DNA of 64,000 bases from Linyphia triangularis (Eukaryota > Arthropoda > Arachnida > Araneae > Linyphiidae), in contig CAXBTE010000047.1 of NCBI GenBank assembly GCA_963978545.1, forward strand, positions 1-64,000. The letters are read 5' to 3'. Shown here piece by piece: positions 35,235 through 49,205 of this stretch (position 1 is the first letter of the stretch; the number at the start of each line of letters is the position of its first letter). The notes under the pieces were generated by a model. It did no database searches. It was not told the origin of the DNA and saw only the letters and a list, made by a program, of their open reading frames with translations. A program made the position numbers and the translations under genes.

Positions 35235-37475
35235 CAGTCAAATTTCGACAGAATATGAATATAAAACATATTTCAGGTCTTCAACTAAAATTTCCCAGCT
35301 AGTTTCAAAATTTCGTACAAAATCGTCTCCATTTCTGAGCAAACGCGTTATTTTGGATTTTTTTGAATTTTAACGACAGTTTGGGCTATAAAGCGATTTA
35401 AGGGACCTTTCTTGGATAGTTTTGATAAAAAGTAACTATTGAGCATTTTCAAAGCATTTCGGACATTTCCCAGCTAGTTTTAAAAATATCGTTCAAAATC
35501 GTCTCTATTTCTGTGTTAACGCGTTATTTTGGATTTTCTGAATTTTACCGACAGTTTAGGCTATAAATCGATTTAAGGGTCCTTTCTTGAACAGTTTTGA
35601 TAAAAAGTAACTTTTAAGCATACTCTTAGGTCACAGCTAAAATTTTAAAGCATTTCGGACAATTCCCAGCTAGTTTCAGAAATTGCGTTCAAAACCGTCT
35701 CTATTTCTGTGTTAACGCGTTATTTTGGATTTTTCGGAATTCTACCAACAGTTTGGGCTATAAAGCGATTAAAGGGTCCTTTCTTGACAGTTTTGATAAA
35801 AAGTTACTTTTGAGCATTTTCAAAGCATTTCGGACAATTCCCAGCTAGTTTTAAAAATTGCTTTCAAAATCGTCTCTATTTCTGTGTTAACGCGTTATTT
35901 TGGATTTTTCTGAATTTTACCGACAGTTTGGGCTATAAAGCGATTTAAGGGTCCTTTCTTGACAGTTTTGATAAAAAGTAACTCTTGAGCATTTTCAAAG
36001 CATTTCGGACAATTCCCAGCTAGTTTTAAAAATATCGTTCAAAATCGTCTCTATTTCTGTGTTAACGCGTTATTTTGGATTTTTCTGAATTTTACCGACA
36101 GTTTGGGCTATAAAGCGATTTAAGGGTTCTTTCTTGACAGTTTTGATAAAAAGTAACTCTTGAGCATTTTCAAAGCATTTCGGACAATTCCCAGCTAGTT
36201 TGAAAAATATCGTTCAAAATCGTCTCTATTTCTGTGTTAACGCGTTATTTTGGATTTTTCTGAATTTTACCGACAGTTTAGGCTATAAATCGATTTAAGG
36301 GTCCTTTCTTGAACAGTTTTGATAAAAAGTAACTTTTAAGCATACTCTTAGGTCACAGCTAAAATTTTAAAGCATTTCGGACAATTCCCAGCTAGTTTCA
36401 GAAATTGCGTTCAAAACCGTCTCTATTTCTGTGTTAACGCGTTATTTTGGATTTTTCGGAATTCTACCAACAGTTTGGGCTATAAAGCGATTAAAGGGTC
36501 CTTTCTTGACAGTTTTGATAAAAAGTTACTTTTGAGCATTTTCAAAGCATTTCGGACAATTCCCAGCTAGTTTTAAAAATTGCTTTCAAAATCGTCTCTA
36601 TTTCTGTGTTAAAGCGTTATTTTGGATTTTTCTGAATTTTACCGACAGTTTGGGCTATAAAGCGATTTAAGGGTCCTTTCTTGACAGTTTTGATAAAAAG
36701 TAACTCTTGAGCATTTTCAAAGCATTTCGGACAATTCCCAGCTAGTTTTAAAAATATCGTTCAAAATCGTCTCTATTTCTGTGTTAACGCGTTATTTTGG
36801 ATTTTTCTGAATTTTACCGACAGTTTGGGCTATAAAGCGATTTAAGGGTCCTTTCTTGACAGTTTTGATAAAAAGTAACTCTTGAGCATTTTCAAAGCAT
36901 TTCGGACAATTCCCAGCTAGTTTGAAAAATATCGTTCAAAATCGTCTCTATTTCTGTGTTAACGCGTTATTTTGGATTTTTCTGAATTTTACCGACAGTT
37001 TAGGCTATACAGCGATTTAAGGGTCCTTTCTTGACAGTTTTTATAAAAAGTTACTTTTGATCATTTTCAAAGCATTTCGGACAATTCCCAGCTAGTTTTA
37101 AAAATTGCTTTCAAAATCGTCTCTATTTCTGTGTTAACGCGTTATTTTGGATTTTTCTGAATTTTACCGATAATTTGGGATATAAATCGATATAAGGGTC
37201 CTTTCTTGAACAGTTTTGATAAAAAGTAACTTTTGAGCATACTCTAAGGTCACAGCTAAAATTTTAAAGCATTTCGGACAATTCCCAACTAGTTTCAAAA
37301 ATTGCGTTCAAAAACGTCTCCATTTCTGTGTTAACGCGTTATTTTGGATTTTTCTGAATTATACCGACAGCTTGGTTTATAAAGCGATTTGAGGGTCCTT
37401 TCTTGGGCATATTTAATAAAAAATTACTGTAAACTATATTTCTATTTTAAAACCAAAATCTGGAAGCATTTTGAG
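35235..37475. repeat. Super-unit 5: B block lacking one long monomer (2241 bp)
   Basis: It has the same length and the same two defects as super-unit 4: loss of the early 196 bp monomer and of one T in TTGGATTTTCTGAA near 35530. Units 4 and 5 are therefore recent copies of one shortened super-unit. Confidence 0.94.
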
Positions 37476-37968
37476 AAATTTTTTGGAAAAGTGATTTTTT
37501 CATAAAATTTCCTAAGTCTAACCCCTTTGAAAAATTTCGAAAAATTTGAAAATTCAAAAAATTATTTTTGGAAAAGTGATTTTTTCGTAAAATTTCCTAA
37601 GGCTAACCCCCTTGAAAAATTTGAAAATTCAAAAATTTTTTTTTTGGAAAAGTGATTTTTTCATAAAATTTCCTAAGACTAACCCCTTTGAAAAATTTGA
37701 AAATTGAAAAAATTATTTTTTGGAAAAGTGATTTTTTCATAAAATTTCCTAAGGCTAACCCTTTGAAAAATTTGAAAATTCAAAAAATTATTTTTTGGAA
37801 AAGTGATTTTTTCATAAAATTTCCTAAGACTAACCCCTTTGAAAAATTTCGAAAAATTTGAAAATTCAAAAAATTATTTTTTGGAAAAGTGATTTTTTCA
37901 TAAAATTTCCTAAGTCTAACCCCTTTGAAAAATTTCGAAAAATTTGAAAATTCAAAAAATTATTTTTT
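37476..37968. repeat. Super-unit 5: A2 array lacking one 76 bp unit (493 bp)
   Basis: It matches super-unit 4's shortened A2, with the junction near 37610-37640. Confidence 0.92.
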
Positions 37969-38638
37969 CAGTCACATTTGGACAGAATATAAATATAAAA
38001 CATATTTCAGGTCCCCAAAAAAAATTTGGTAGCATTTGAGCCATTATTTTCAAAGTTCAAAATTTCCCTTTGAAAATACATTGATTGTATTTTGGAGTTT
38101 TTGAATTTTTACTCGTAGTGTATTTGGAGCACAGTATTGTAACTTGGCCACATTTAAGGTCTTCTATAGGAGATTCTTAAAAACGAAAATCTTAACAACC
38201 ACAAAATATTAAGGGGGTCAAAATTTGCAAAGTTGTTTTTTTCAGTGGTACACATACATAATTTTTACACAGAGAGTTTTGGGAGCACAATGTTGTAACT
38301 TGGCAACATTGAAGTTCATTAATAGGAGATTCTTAAAAACGAAAATCTTAACAACCACTAAATATTAAGGGGGTCGAAAGTTGATCCCAAAAAAGGACTG
38401 CATTTCAAACACTGAAAATTTCTGAATTTTACCTACATTTTGGGCTATAAACTGAATTAAGGGTCCTTTATTGGGCAGATTTGAAATAAAGTGACTGCAA
38501 ATCATATTTCTATTTTAAAACCAAAATCTGGAAGCATTTTGAGCCATTTTTTGGAAAAGTGATTTTTTCATAAAATTTCCTAAGGCTAACCCCTTTGAAA
38601 AATTTCGAAAAATTTGAAAATTCAAAAAATTAATTTTT
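37969..38638. repeat. Super-unit 5: single C copy (670 bp)
   Basis: It is a lone first-type C copy, as in super-unit 4, but with the ordinary GAGCACAGTATTG. Last-copy markers are absent. Confidence 0.95.
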
Positions 38639-39385
38639 GGAAAAGTGATTTTTTTATAAAATTTCCCAAGGCTAACCCCTTTCAAAAATTTCGAAAAATT
38701 TGAAAATTCAAAAAATTATTTTTTGGAAAAGTGATTTTTTCATAAAATTTCCTAAGGCTAACCCCTTTGAAAAATTTCGAAAAATTTGAAAATTCAAAAA
38801 ATTATTTTTTGGAAAAGTGATTTTTTCATAAAATTTCCTAAGGCTTTTAACTTTTTTAAGGCCCTTTGAAAAATTTGAAAATTCAAAAAATTATTTTTTG
38901 GAAAAGTGATTTTTTCATAAAATTTCCTAAGACTAACCCCTTTGAAAAATTTCGAAAAATTTGAAAATTCAAAAAATTATTTTTTGGAAAAGTGATTTTT
39001 TCATAAAATTTCCTAAGGCTAACCCCTTTGAAAAATTTGAAAATTCAAAAAATTATTTTTTGGAAAAGTGATTTTTTCATAAAATTTCCTAAGGCTAACC
39101 CCTTTGAAAAATTTGAAAATTCAAAAAATTATTTTTTGGAAAAGTGATTTTTTCATAAAATTTCCTAAGACTAACCCCTTTGAAAAATTTCGAAAAATTT
39201 GAAAATTCAAAAAATTATTTTTTGGAAAAGTGATTTTTTCATAAAATTTCCTAAGGCTAACCCCTTTGAAAAATTTGAAAATTCAAAAAATTATTTTTTG
39301 GAAAAGTGATTTTTTCATAAAATTTCCTAAGTCTAACCCCTTTGAAAAATTTCGAAAAATTTGAAAATTCAAAAAATTATTTTTT
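38639..39385. repeat. Super-unit 6: A1 array (747 bp)
   Basis: It is 162 bp shorter than the full form, equal to one 86 plus one 76 bp unit. The landmark at 38844 lies 542 bp before block B, as in super-unit 1. The first unit has TTTTTTTATAAAA instead of TTTTTTCATAAAA near 38655. Confidence 0.93.
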
Positions 39386-41823
39386 CAGTCAAATTTCGAC
39401 AGAATATGAATATAAAACATATTTCAGGTCTTCAACTAAAATTTCCCAGCTAGTTTCAAAATTTCGTACAAAATCGTCTCCATTTCTGAGCAAACGCGTT
39501 ATTTTGGATTTTTTTGAATTTTAACGACAGTTTGGGCTATAAAGCGATTTAAGGGACCTTTCTTGGATAGTTTTGATAAAAAGTAACTCTTAAGCATTCT
39601 CCTATGTTAACAGCTAAATTTGACACATTTCGGACATTTCCCAGCTAAATTCCAAAATTTCGTTCAAAACCGTCTCTATTTCTGTGCTTACTCGTTATTT
39701 TGGATTTTACTGAATTTTCCCGACAGATTGGGCTATAAATCGATTTAAGGGTCTTTTCTTGAACAGTTTTGATAAAAAGTAACTATTGAGCATTTTCAAA
39801 GCATTTCGGACATTTCCCAGCTAGTTTTAAAAATATCGTTCAAAATCGTCTCTATTTCTGTGTTAACGCGTTATTTTGGATTTTTCTGAATTTTACCGAC
39901 AGTTTAGGCTATAAATCGATTTAAGGGTCCTTTCTTGAACAGTTTTGATAAAAAGTAACTTTTAAGCATACTCTTAGGTCACAGCTAAAATTTTAAAGCA
40001 TTTCGGACAATTCCCAGCTAGTTTCAGAAATTGCGTTCAAAACCGTCTCTATTTCTGTGTTAACGCGTTATTTTGGATTTTTCGGAATTCTACCAACAGT
40101 TTGGGCTATAAAGCGATTAAAGGGTCCTTTCTTGACAGTTTTGATAAAAAGTTACTTTTGAGCATTTTCAAAGCATTTCGGACAATTCCCAGCTAGTTTT
40201 AAAAATTGCTTTCAAAATCGTCTCTATTTCTGTGTTAACGCGTTATTTTGGATTTTTCTGAATTTTACCGACAGTTTGGGCTATAAAGCGATTTAAGGGT
40301 CCTTTCTTGACAGTTTTGATAAAAAGTAACTCTTGAGCATTTTCAAAGCATTTCGGACAATTCCCAGCTAGTTTTAAAAATATCGTTCAAAATCGTCTCT
40401 ATTTCTGTGTTAACGCGTTATTTTGGATTTTTCTGAATTTTACCGACAGTTTGGGCTATAAAGCGATTTAAGGGTTCTTTCTTGACAGTTTTGATAAAAA
40501 GTAACTCTTGAGCATTTTCAAAGCATTTCGGACAATTCCCAGCTAGTTTGAAAAATATCGTTCAAAATCGTCTCTATTTCTGTGTTAACGCGTTATTTTG
40601 GATTTTTCTGAATTTTACCGACAGTTTAGGCTATAAATCGATTTAAGGGTCCTTTCTTGAACAGTTTTGATAAAAAGTAACTTTTAAGCATACTCTTAGG
40701 TCACAGCTAAAATTTTAAAGCATTTCGGACAATTCCCAGCTAGTTTCAGAAATTGCGTTCAAAACCGTCTCTATTTCTGTGTTAACGCGTTATTTTGGAT
40801 TTTTCGGAATTCTACCAACAGTTTGGGCTATAAAGCGATTAAAGGGTCCTTTCTTGACAGTTTTGATAAAAAGTTACTTTTGAGCATTTTCAAAGCATTT
40901 CGGACAATTCCCAGCTAGTTTTAAAAATTGCTTTCAAAATCGTCTCTATTTCTGTGTTAAAGCGTTATTTTGGATTTTTCTGAATTTTACCGACAGTTTG
41001 GGCTATAAAGCGATTTAAGGGTCCTTTCTTGACAGTTTTGATAAAAAGTAACTCTTGAGCATTTTCAAAGCATTTCGGACAATTCCCAGCTAGTTTTAAA
41101 AATATCGTTCAAAATCGTCTCTATTTCTGTGTTAACGCGTTATTTTGGATTTTTCTGAATTTTACCGACAGTTTGGGCTATAAAGCGATTTAAGGGTCCT
41201 TTCTTGACAGTTTTGATAAAAAGTAACTCTTGAGCATTTTCAAAGCATTTCGGACAATTCCCAGCTAGTTTGAAAAATATCGTTCAAAATCGTCTCTATT
41301 TCTGTGTTAACGCGTTATTTTGGATTTTTCTGAATTTTACCGACAGTTTAGGCTATACAGCGATTTAAGGGTCCTTTCTTGACAGTTTTTATAAAAAGTT
41401 ACTTTTGATCATTTTCAAAGCATTTCGGACAATTCCCAGCTAGTTTTAAAAATTGCTTTCAAAATCGTCTCTATTTCTGTGTTAACGCGTTATTTTGGAT
41501 TTTTCTGAATTTTACCGATAATTTGGGATATAAATCGATATAAGGGTCCTTTCTTGAACAGTTTTGATAAAAAGTAACTTTTGAGCATACTCTAAGGTCA
41601 CAGCTAAAATTTTAAAGCATTTCGGACAATTCCCAACTAGTTTCAAAAATTGCGTTCAAAAACGTCTCCATTTCTGTGTTAACGCGTTATTTTGGATTTT
41701 TCTGAATTATACCGACAGCTTGGTTTATAAAGCGATTTGAGGGTCCTTTCTTGGGCATATTTAATAAAAAATTACTGTAAACTATATTTCTATTTTAAAA
41801 CCAAAATCTGGAAGCATTTTGAG
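39386..41823. repeat. Super-unit 6: B block (2438 bp, full form)
   Basis: It has the full monomer order with both 722 bp higher-order copies and GTGCTTACTCG in the early monomer. It restores the long form after the two compact super-units. Confidence 0.95.
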
Positions 41824-42392
41824 AAATTTTTTGGAAAAGTGATTTTTTCATAAAATTTCCTAAGTCTAACCCCTTTGAAAAATTTCGAAAAATTTGAAAA
41901 TTCAAAAAATTATTTTTGGAAAAGTGATTTTTTCGTAAAATTTCCTAAGGCTAACCCCCTTGAAAAATTTGAAAATTCAAAAAATTATTTTTTGAAAAAG
42001 TGATTTTTTCATAAAATTTCCTAAGGCTAACCCCTTTGAAAAATTTGAAAATTCAAAAATTTTTTTTTTGGAAAAGTGATTTTTTCATAAAATTTCCAAA
42101 GACTAACCCCTTTGAAAAATTTGAAAATTGAAAAAATTATTTTTTGGAAAAGTGATTTTTTCATAAAATTTCCTAAGGCTAACCCTTTGAAAAATTTGAA
42201 AATTCAAAAAATTATTTTTTGGAAAAGTGATTTTTTCATAAAATTTCCTAAGACTAACCCCTTTGAAAAATTTCGAAAAATTTGAAAATTCAAAAAATTA
42301 TTTTTTGGAAAAGTGATTTTTTCATAAAATTTCCTAAGTCTAACCCCTTTGAAAAATTTCGAAAAATTTGAAAATTCAAAAAATTATTTTTT
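41824..42392. repeat. Super-unit 6: A2 array (569 bp)
   Basis: It is full length, with the CCAAAGACTAACCCC variant near 42097 that is otherwise seen only in super-unit 1. Confidence 0.93.
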
Positions 42393-45300
42393 CAGTCACA
42401 TTTGGACAGAATATAAATATAAAACATATTTCAGGTCCCCAAAAAAAATTTGGTAGCATTTGAGCCATTATTTTCAAAGTTCAAAATTTCCCTTTGAAAA
42501 TACATTGATTGTATTTTGGAGTTTTTGAATTTTTACTCGTAGTGTATTTGGAGCACAGTATTGTAACTTGGCCACATTTAAGGTCTTCTATAGGAGATTC
42601 TTAAAAACGAAAATCTTAACAACCACAAAATATTAAGGGGGTCAAAATTTGCAAAGTTGTTTTTTTCAGTGGTACACATACATAATTTTTACACAGAGAG
42701 TTTTGGGAGCACAATGTTGTAACTTGGCAACATTGAAGTTCATTAATAGGAGATTCTTAAAAACGAAAATCTTAACAACCACTAAATATTAAGGGGGTCG
42801 AAAGTTGATCCCAAAAAAGGACTGCATTTCAAACACTGAAAATTTCTGAATTTTACCTACATTTTGGGCTATAAACTGAATTAAGGGTCCTTTATTGGGC
42901 AGATTTGAAATAAAGTGACTGCAAATCATATTTCTATTTTAAAACCAAAATCTGGAAGCATTTTGAGCCATTTTTTGGAAAAGTGATTTTTTCATAAAAT
43001 TTCCTAAGGCTAACCCCTTTGAAAAATTTCGAAAAATTTGAAAATTCAAAAAATTATTTTTTCAGTCACATTTGGACAGAATATGAATATAAAACATATT
43101 TCAGGTCCCCAAAAAAAATTTGGTAGCATTTGAGCCACTATTTTCAAAGTTCAAAATTTCCCTTTGAAAATACATTGATTTTACAGTTTTTGAATTTTTA
43201 CTCATAGTGTATTTGGAGCACAGTATTGTAACTTGGCCACATTTAAGGTCTTCTATAGGAGATTCTTAAAAACGAAAATCTTAACAACCACAAAATATTA
43301 AGGGGGTCAAAATTTGCAAAGTTGTTTTTTTCAGTGGTACACATACATAATTTTTACACAAAGAGTTTTGGGAGCACAATGTTGTAACTTGGCAACATTG
43401 AAGTTCATTAATAGGAGATTCTTAAAAACGAAAATCTTAACAACCACTAAATATTAAGGGGGTCGAAAGTTGATCCCAAAAAAGGACTGCATTTCAAACA
43501 CTGAAAATTTCTGAATTTTACCTACATTTTGGGCTATAAACTGAATTAAGGGTCCTTTATTGGGCAGATTTGAAATAAAGTGACTGCAAATCATATTTCT
43601 ATTTTAAAACCAAAATCTGGAAGCATTTTGAGCCATTTTTTGGAAAAGTGATTTTTTCATAAAATTTCCTAAGGCTAACCCCTTTGAAAAATTTCGAAAA
43701 ATTTGAAAATTCAAAAAATTATTTTTTCAGTCACATTTGGACAGAATATGAATATAAAACATATTTCAGGTCCCCAAAAAAAATTTGGTAGCATTTGAGC
43801 CACTATTTTCAAAGTTCAAAATTTCCCTTTGAAAATACATTGATTTTACAGTTTTTGAATTTTTACTCATAGTGTATTTGGAGCACAGTATTGTAACTTG
43901 GCCACATTTAAGGTCTTCTATAGGAGATTCTTAAAAACGAAAATCTTAACAACCACAAAATATTAAGGGGGTCAAAATTTGCAAAGTTGTTTTTTTCAGT
44001 GGTACACATACATAATTTTTACACAGAGAGTTTTGGGAGCACAATGTTGTAACTTGGCAACATTGAAGTTCATTAATAGGAGATTCTTAAAAACGAAAAT
44101 CTTAACAACCACTAAATATTAAGGGGGTCGAAAGTTGATCCCAAAAAAGGACTGCATTTCAAACACTGAAAATTTCTGAATTTTACCTACATTTTGGGCT
44201 ATAAACTGAATTAAGGGTCCTTTATTGGGCAGATTTGAAATAAAGTGACTGCAAATCATATTTCTATTTTAAAACCAAAATCTGGAAGCATTTTGAGCCA
44301 TTTTTTGGAAAAGTGATTTTTTCATAAAATTTCCTAAGGCTAACCCCTTTGAAAAATTTCGAAAAATTTGAAAATTCAAAAAATTATTTTTTCAGTCACA
44401 TTTGGACAGAATATGAATATAAAACATATTTCAGGTCCCCAAAAAAAATTTGGTAGCATTTGAGCCACTATTTTCAAAGTTCAAAATTTCCCTTTGAAAA
44501 TACATTGATTTTACAGTTTTTGAATTTTTACTCATAGTGTATTTTGAGCACAGTATTGTAACTTGGCCACATTTAAGGTCTTCTATAGGAGATTCTTAAA
44601 AACGAAAATCTTAACAACCACAAAATATTAAGGGGGTCAAAATTTGCAAAGTTGTTTTTTTCAGTGGTACACATACATAATTTTTACACAGAGAGTTTTG
44701 GGAGCACAATGTTGTAACTTGGCAACATTGAAGTTCATTAATAGGAGATTCTTAAAAACGAAAATCTTAACAACCACTAAATATTAAGGGGGTCGAAAGT
44801 TGATCCCAAAAAAGGACTGCATTTCAAACACTGAAAATTTCTGAATTTTACCTACATTTTGGGCTATAAACTGAATTAAGGGTCCTTTATTGGGCAGATT
44901 TGAAATAAAGTGACTGCAAATCATATTTCTATTTTAAAACCAAAATCTGGAAGCATTTTGAGCCATTTTTTGGAAAAGTGATTTTTTCATAAAATTTCCT
45001 AAGGCTAACCCCTTTGAAAAATTTCGAAAAATTTGAAAATTCAAAAAATTATTTTTTCAGTCACATTTGGACAGAATATGAATATAAAACATATTTCAGG
45101 TCCCCAAAAAAAATTTGGTAGCATTTGAGCCACTATTTTCAAAGTTCAAAATTTCCCTTTGAAAATACATTGATTTTACAGTTTTTGAATTTTTACTCAT
45201 AGTGTATTTTGAGCACAGTATTGTAACTTGGCCACATTTAAGGTCTTCTATAGGAGATTCTTAAAAACGAAAATCTTAACAACCACAAAATATTAAGGGG

Positions 45301-48300
45301 GTCAAAATTTGCAAAGTTGTTTTTTTCAGTGGTACACATACATAATTTTTACACAGAGAGTTTTGGGAGCACAATGTTGTAACTTGGCAACATTGAAGTT
45401 CATTAATAGGAGATTCTTAAAAACGAAAATCTTAACAACCACTAAATATTAAGGGGGTCGAAAGTTGATCCCAAAAAAGGACTGCATTTCAAACACTGAA
45501 AATTTCTGAATTTTACCTACATTTTGGGCTATAAACTGAATTAAGGGTCCTTTATTGGGCAGATTTGAAATAAAGTGACTGCAAATCATATTTCTATTTT
45601 AAAACCAAAATCTGGAAGCATTTTGAGCCATTTTTTGGAAAAGTGATTTTTTCATAAAATTTCCTAAGGCTAACCCCTTTGAAAAATTTCGAAAAATTTG
45701 AAAATTCAAAAAATTATTTTTTCAGTCACATTTGGACAGAATATGAATATAAAACATATTTCAGGTCCCCAAAAAAAATTTGGTAGCATTTGAGCCACTA
45801 TTTTCAAAGTTCAAAATTTCCCTTTGAAAATACATTGATTTTACAGTTTTTGAATTTTTACTCATAGTGTATTTGGAGCACAGTATTGTAACTTGGCCAC
45901 ATTTAAGGTCTTCTATAGGAGATTCTTAAAAACGAAAATCTTAACAACCACAAAATATTAAGGGGGTCAAAATTTGCAAAGTTGTTTTTTTCAGTGGTAC
46001 ACATACATAATTTTTACACAGAGAGTTTTGGGAGCACAATGTTGTAACTTGGCAACATTGAAGTTCATTAATAGGAGATTCTTAAAAACGAAAATCTTAA
46101 CAACCACTAAATATTAAGGGGGTCGAAAGTTGATCCCAAAAAAGGACTGCATTTCAAACACTGAAAATTTCTGAATTTTACCTACATTTTGGGCTATAAA
46201 CTGAATTAAGGGTCCTTTATTGGGCAGATTTGAAATAAAGTGACTGCAAATCATATTTCTATTTTAAAACCAAAATCTGGAAGCATTTTGAGCCATTTTT
46301 TGGAAAAGTGATTTTTTCATAAAATTTCCTAAGGCTAACCCCTTTGAAAAATTTCGAAAAATTTGAAAATTCAAAAAATTATTTTTTCAGTCACATTTGG
46401 ACAGAATATGAATATAAAACATATTTCAGGTCCCCAAAAAAAATTTGGTAGCATTTGAGCCACTATTTTCAAAGTTCAAAATTTCCCTTTGAAAATACAT
46501 TGATTTTACAGTTTTTGAATTTTTACTCATAGTGTATTTGGAGCACAGTATTGTAACTTGGCCACATTTAAGGTCTTCTATAGGAGATTCTTAAAAACGA
46601 AAATCTTAACAACCACAAAATATTAAGGGGGTCAAAATTTGCAAAGTTGTTTTTTTCAGTGGTACACATACATAATTTTTACACAGAGAGTTTTGGGAGC
46701 ACAATGTTGTAACTTGGCAACATTGAAGTTCATTAATAGGAGATTCTTAAAAACGAAAATCTTAACAACCACTAAATATTAAGGGGGTCGAAAGTTGATC
46801 CCAAAAAAGGACTGCATTTCAAACACTGAAAATTTCTGAATTTTACCTACATTTTGGGCTATAAACTGAATTAAGGGTCCTTTATTGGGCAGATTTGAAA
46901 TAAAGTGACTGCAAATCATATTTCTATTTTAAAACCAAAATCTGGAAGCATTTTGAGCCATTTTTTGGAAAAGTGATTTTTTCATAAAATTTCCTAAGGC
47001 TAACCCCTTTGAAAAATTTCGAAAAATTTGAAAATTCAAAAAATTATTTTTTCAGTCACATTTGGACAGAATATGAATATAAAACATATTTCAGGTCCCC
47101 AAAAAAAATTTGGTAGCATTTGAGCCACTATTTTCAAAGTTCAAAATTTCCCTTTGAAAATACATTGATTTTACAGTTTTTGAATTTTTACTCATAGTGT
47201 ATTTGGAGCACAGTATTGTAACTTGGCCACATTTAAGGTCTTCTATAGGAGATTCTTAAAAACGAAAATCTTAACAACCACAAAATATTAAGGGGGTCAA
47301 AATTTGCAAAGTTGTTTTTTTCAGTGGTACACATACATAATTTTTACACAGAGAGTTTTGGGAGCACAATGTTGTAACTTGGCAACATTGAAGTTCATTA
47401 ATAGGAGATTCTTAAAAACGAAAATCTTAACAACCACTAAATATTAAGGGGGTCGAAAGTTGATCCCAAAAAAGGACTGCATTTCAAACACTGAAAATTT
47501 CTGAATTTTACCTACATTTTGGGCTATAAACTGAATTAAGGGTCCTTTATTGGGCAGATTTGAAATAAAGTGACTGCAAATCATATTTCTATTTTAAAAC
47601 CAAAATCTGGAAGCATTTTGAGCCATTTTTTGGAAAAGTGATTTTTTCATAAAATTTCCTAAGGCTAACCCCTTTGAAAAATTTCGAAAAATTTGAAAAT
47701 TCAAAAAATTATTTTTTCAGTCACATTTGGACAGAATATGAATATAAAACATATTTCAGGTCCCCAAAAAAAATTTGGTAGCATTTGAGCCACTATTTTC
47801 AAAGTTCAAAATTTCCCTTTGAAAATACATTGATTTTACAGTTTTTGAATTTTTACTCATAGTGTATTTGGAGCACAGTATTGTAACTTGGCCACATTTA
47901 AGGTCTTCTATAGGAGATTCTTAAAAACGAAAATCTTAACAACCACAAAATATTAAGGGGGTCAAAATTTGCAAAGTTCTTTTTTTCAGTGGTACACATA
48001 CATAATTTTTACACAGAGAGTTTTGGGAGCACAATGTTGTAACTTGGCAACATTGAAGTTCATTAATAGGAGATTCTTAAAAACGAAAATCTTAACAACC
48101 ACTAAATATTAAGGGGGTCGAAAGTTGATCCCAAAAAAGGACTGCATTTCAAACACTGAAAATTTCTGAATTTTACCTACATTTTGGGCTATAAACTGAA
48201 TTAAGGGTCCTTTTTTGGGCAGATTTGAAATAAAGTGACTGTAAATCATATTTCTATTTTAAAACCAAAATCTGGAAGCATTTTGAGCCATTTTTTGGAA

Positions 48301-48382
48301 AAGTGATTTTTTCATAAAATTTCCTAAGGCTAACCCCTTTGAAAAATTTCGAAAAATTTGAAAATTCAAAAAATTAATTTTT
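42393..48382. repeat. Super-unit 6: C array, 9 copies
   Basis: Copies start at 42393 (670 bp), then 43063, 43728, 44393, 45058, 45723, 46388, 47053 and 47718. Copy 2 has ACACAAAGAG, as in super-unit 1. Copies 4 and 5 have GTGTATTTTGAGC; in super-unit 1 only copy 4 does. The last copy carries the GTTCTTTTTTTCAG, CCTTTTTTGGGC and GACTGTAAATC markers. Confidence 0.96.
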
Positions 48383-49205
48383 GGAAAAGTGATTTTTTCA
48401 TAAAATTTCCCAAGGCTAACCCCTTTCAAAAATTTCGAAAAATTTGAAAATTCAAAAAATTATTTTTTGGAAAAGTGATTTTTTCATAAAATTTCCTAAG
48501 GCTAACCCCTTTGAAAAATTTCGAAAAATTTGAAAATTCAAAAAATTATTTTTTGGAAAAGTGATTTTTTCATAAAATTTCCTAAGGCTTTTAACTTTTT
48601 TAAGGCCCTTTGAAAAATTTGAAAATTCAAAAAATTATTTTTTGGAAAAGTGATTTTTTCATAAAATTTCCTAAGACTAACCCCTTTGAAAAATTTCGAA
48701 AAATTTGAAAATTCAAAAAATTATTTTTTGGAAAAGTGATTTTTTCATAAAATTTCCTAAGGCTAACCCCTTTGAAAAATTTGAAAATTCAAAAAATTAT
48801 TTTTTGGAAAAGTGATTTTTTCATAAAATTTCCTAAGACTAACCCCTTTGAAAAATTTCGAAAAATTTGAAAATTCAAAAAATTATTTTTTGGAAAAGTG
48901 ATTTTTTCATAAAATTTCCTAAGGCTAACCCCTTTGAAAAATTTGAAAATTCAAAAAATTATTTTTTGGAAAAGTGATTTTTTCATAAAATTTCCTAAGG
49001 CTAACCCCTTTGAAAAATTTGAAAATTCAAAAAATTATTTTTTGGAAAAGTGATTTTTTCATAAAATTTCCTAAGGCTAACCCCTTTGAAAAATTTGAAA
49101 ATTCAAAAAATTATTTTTTGGAAAAGTGATTTTTTCATAAAATTTCCTAAGTCTAACCCCTTTGAAAAATTTCGAAAAATTTGAAAATTCAAAAAATTAT
49201 TTTTT
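48383..49205. repeat. Super-unit 7: A1 array (823 bp)
   Basis: One 86 bp unit is missing relative to the full form. Spacings after the landmark at 48588 are 89, 86, 76, 86, 76, 76, 76, where the full form has a further 86 before the final 76. Confidence 0.92.
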
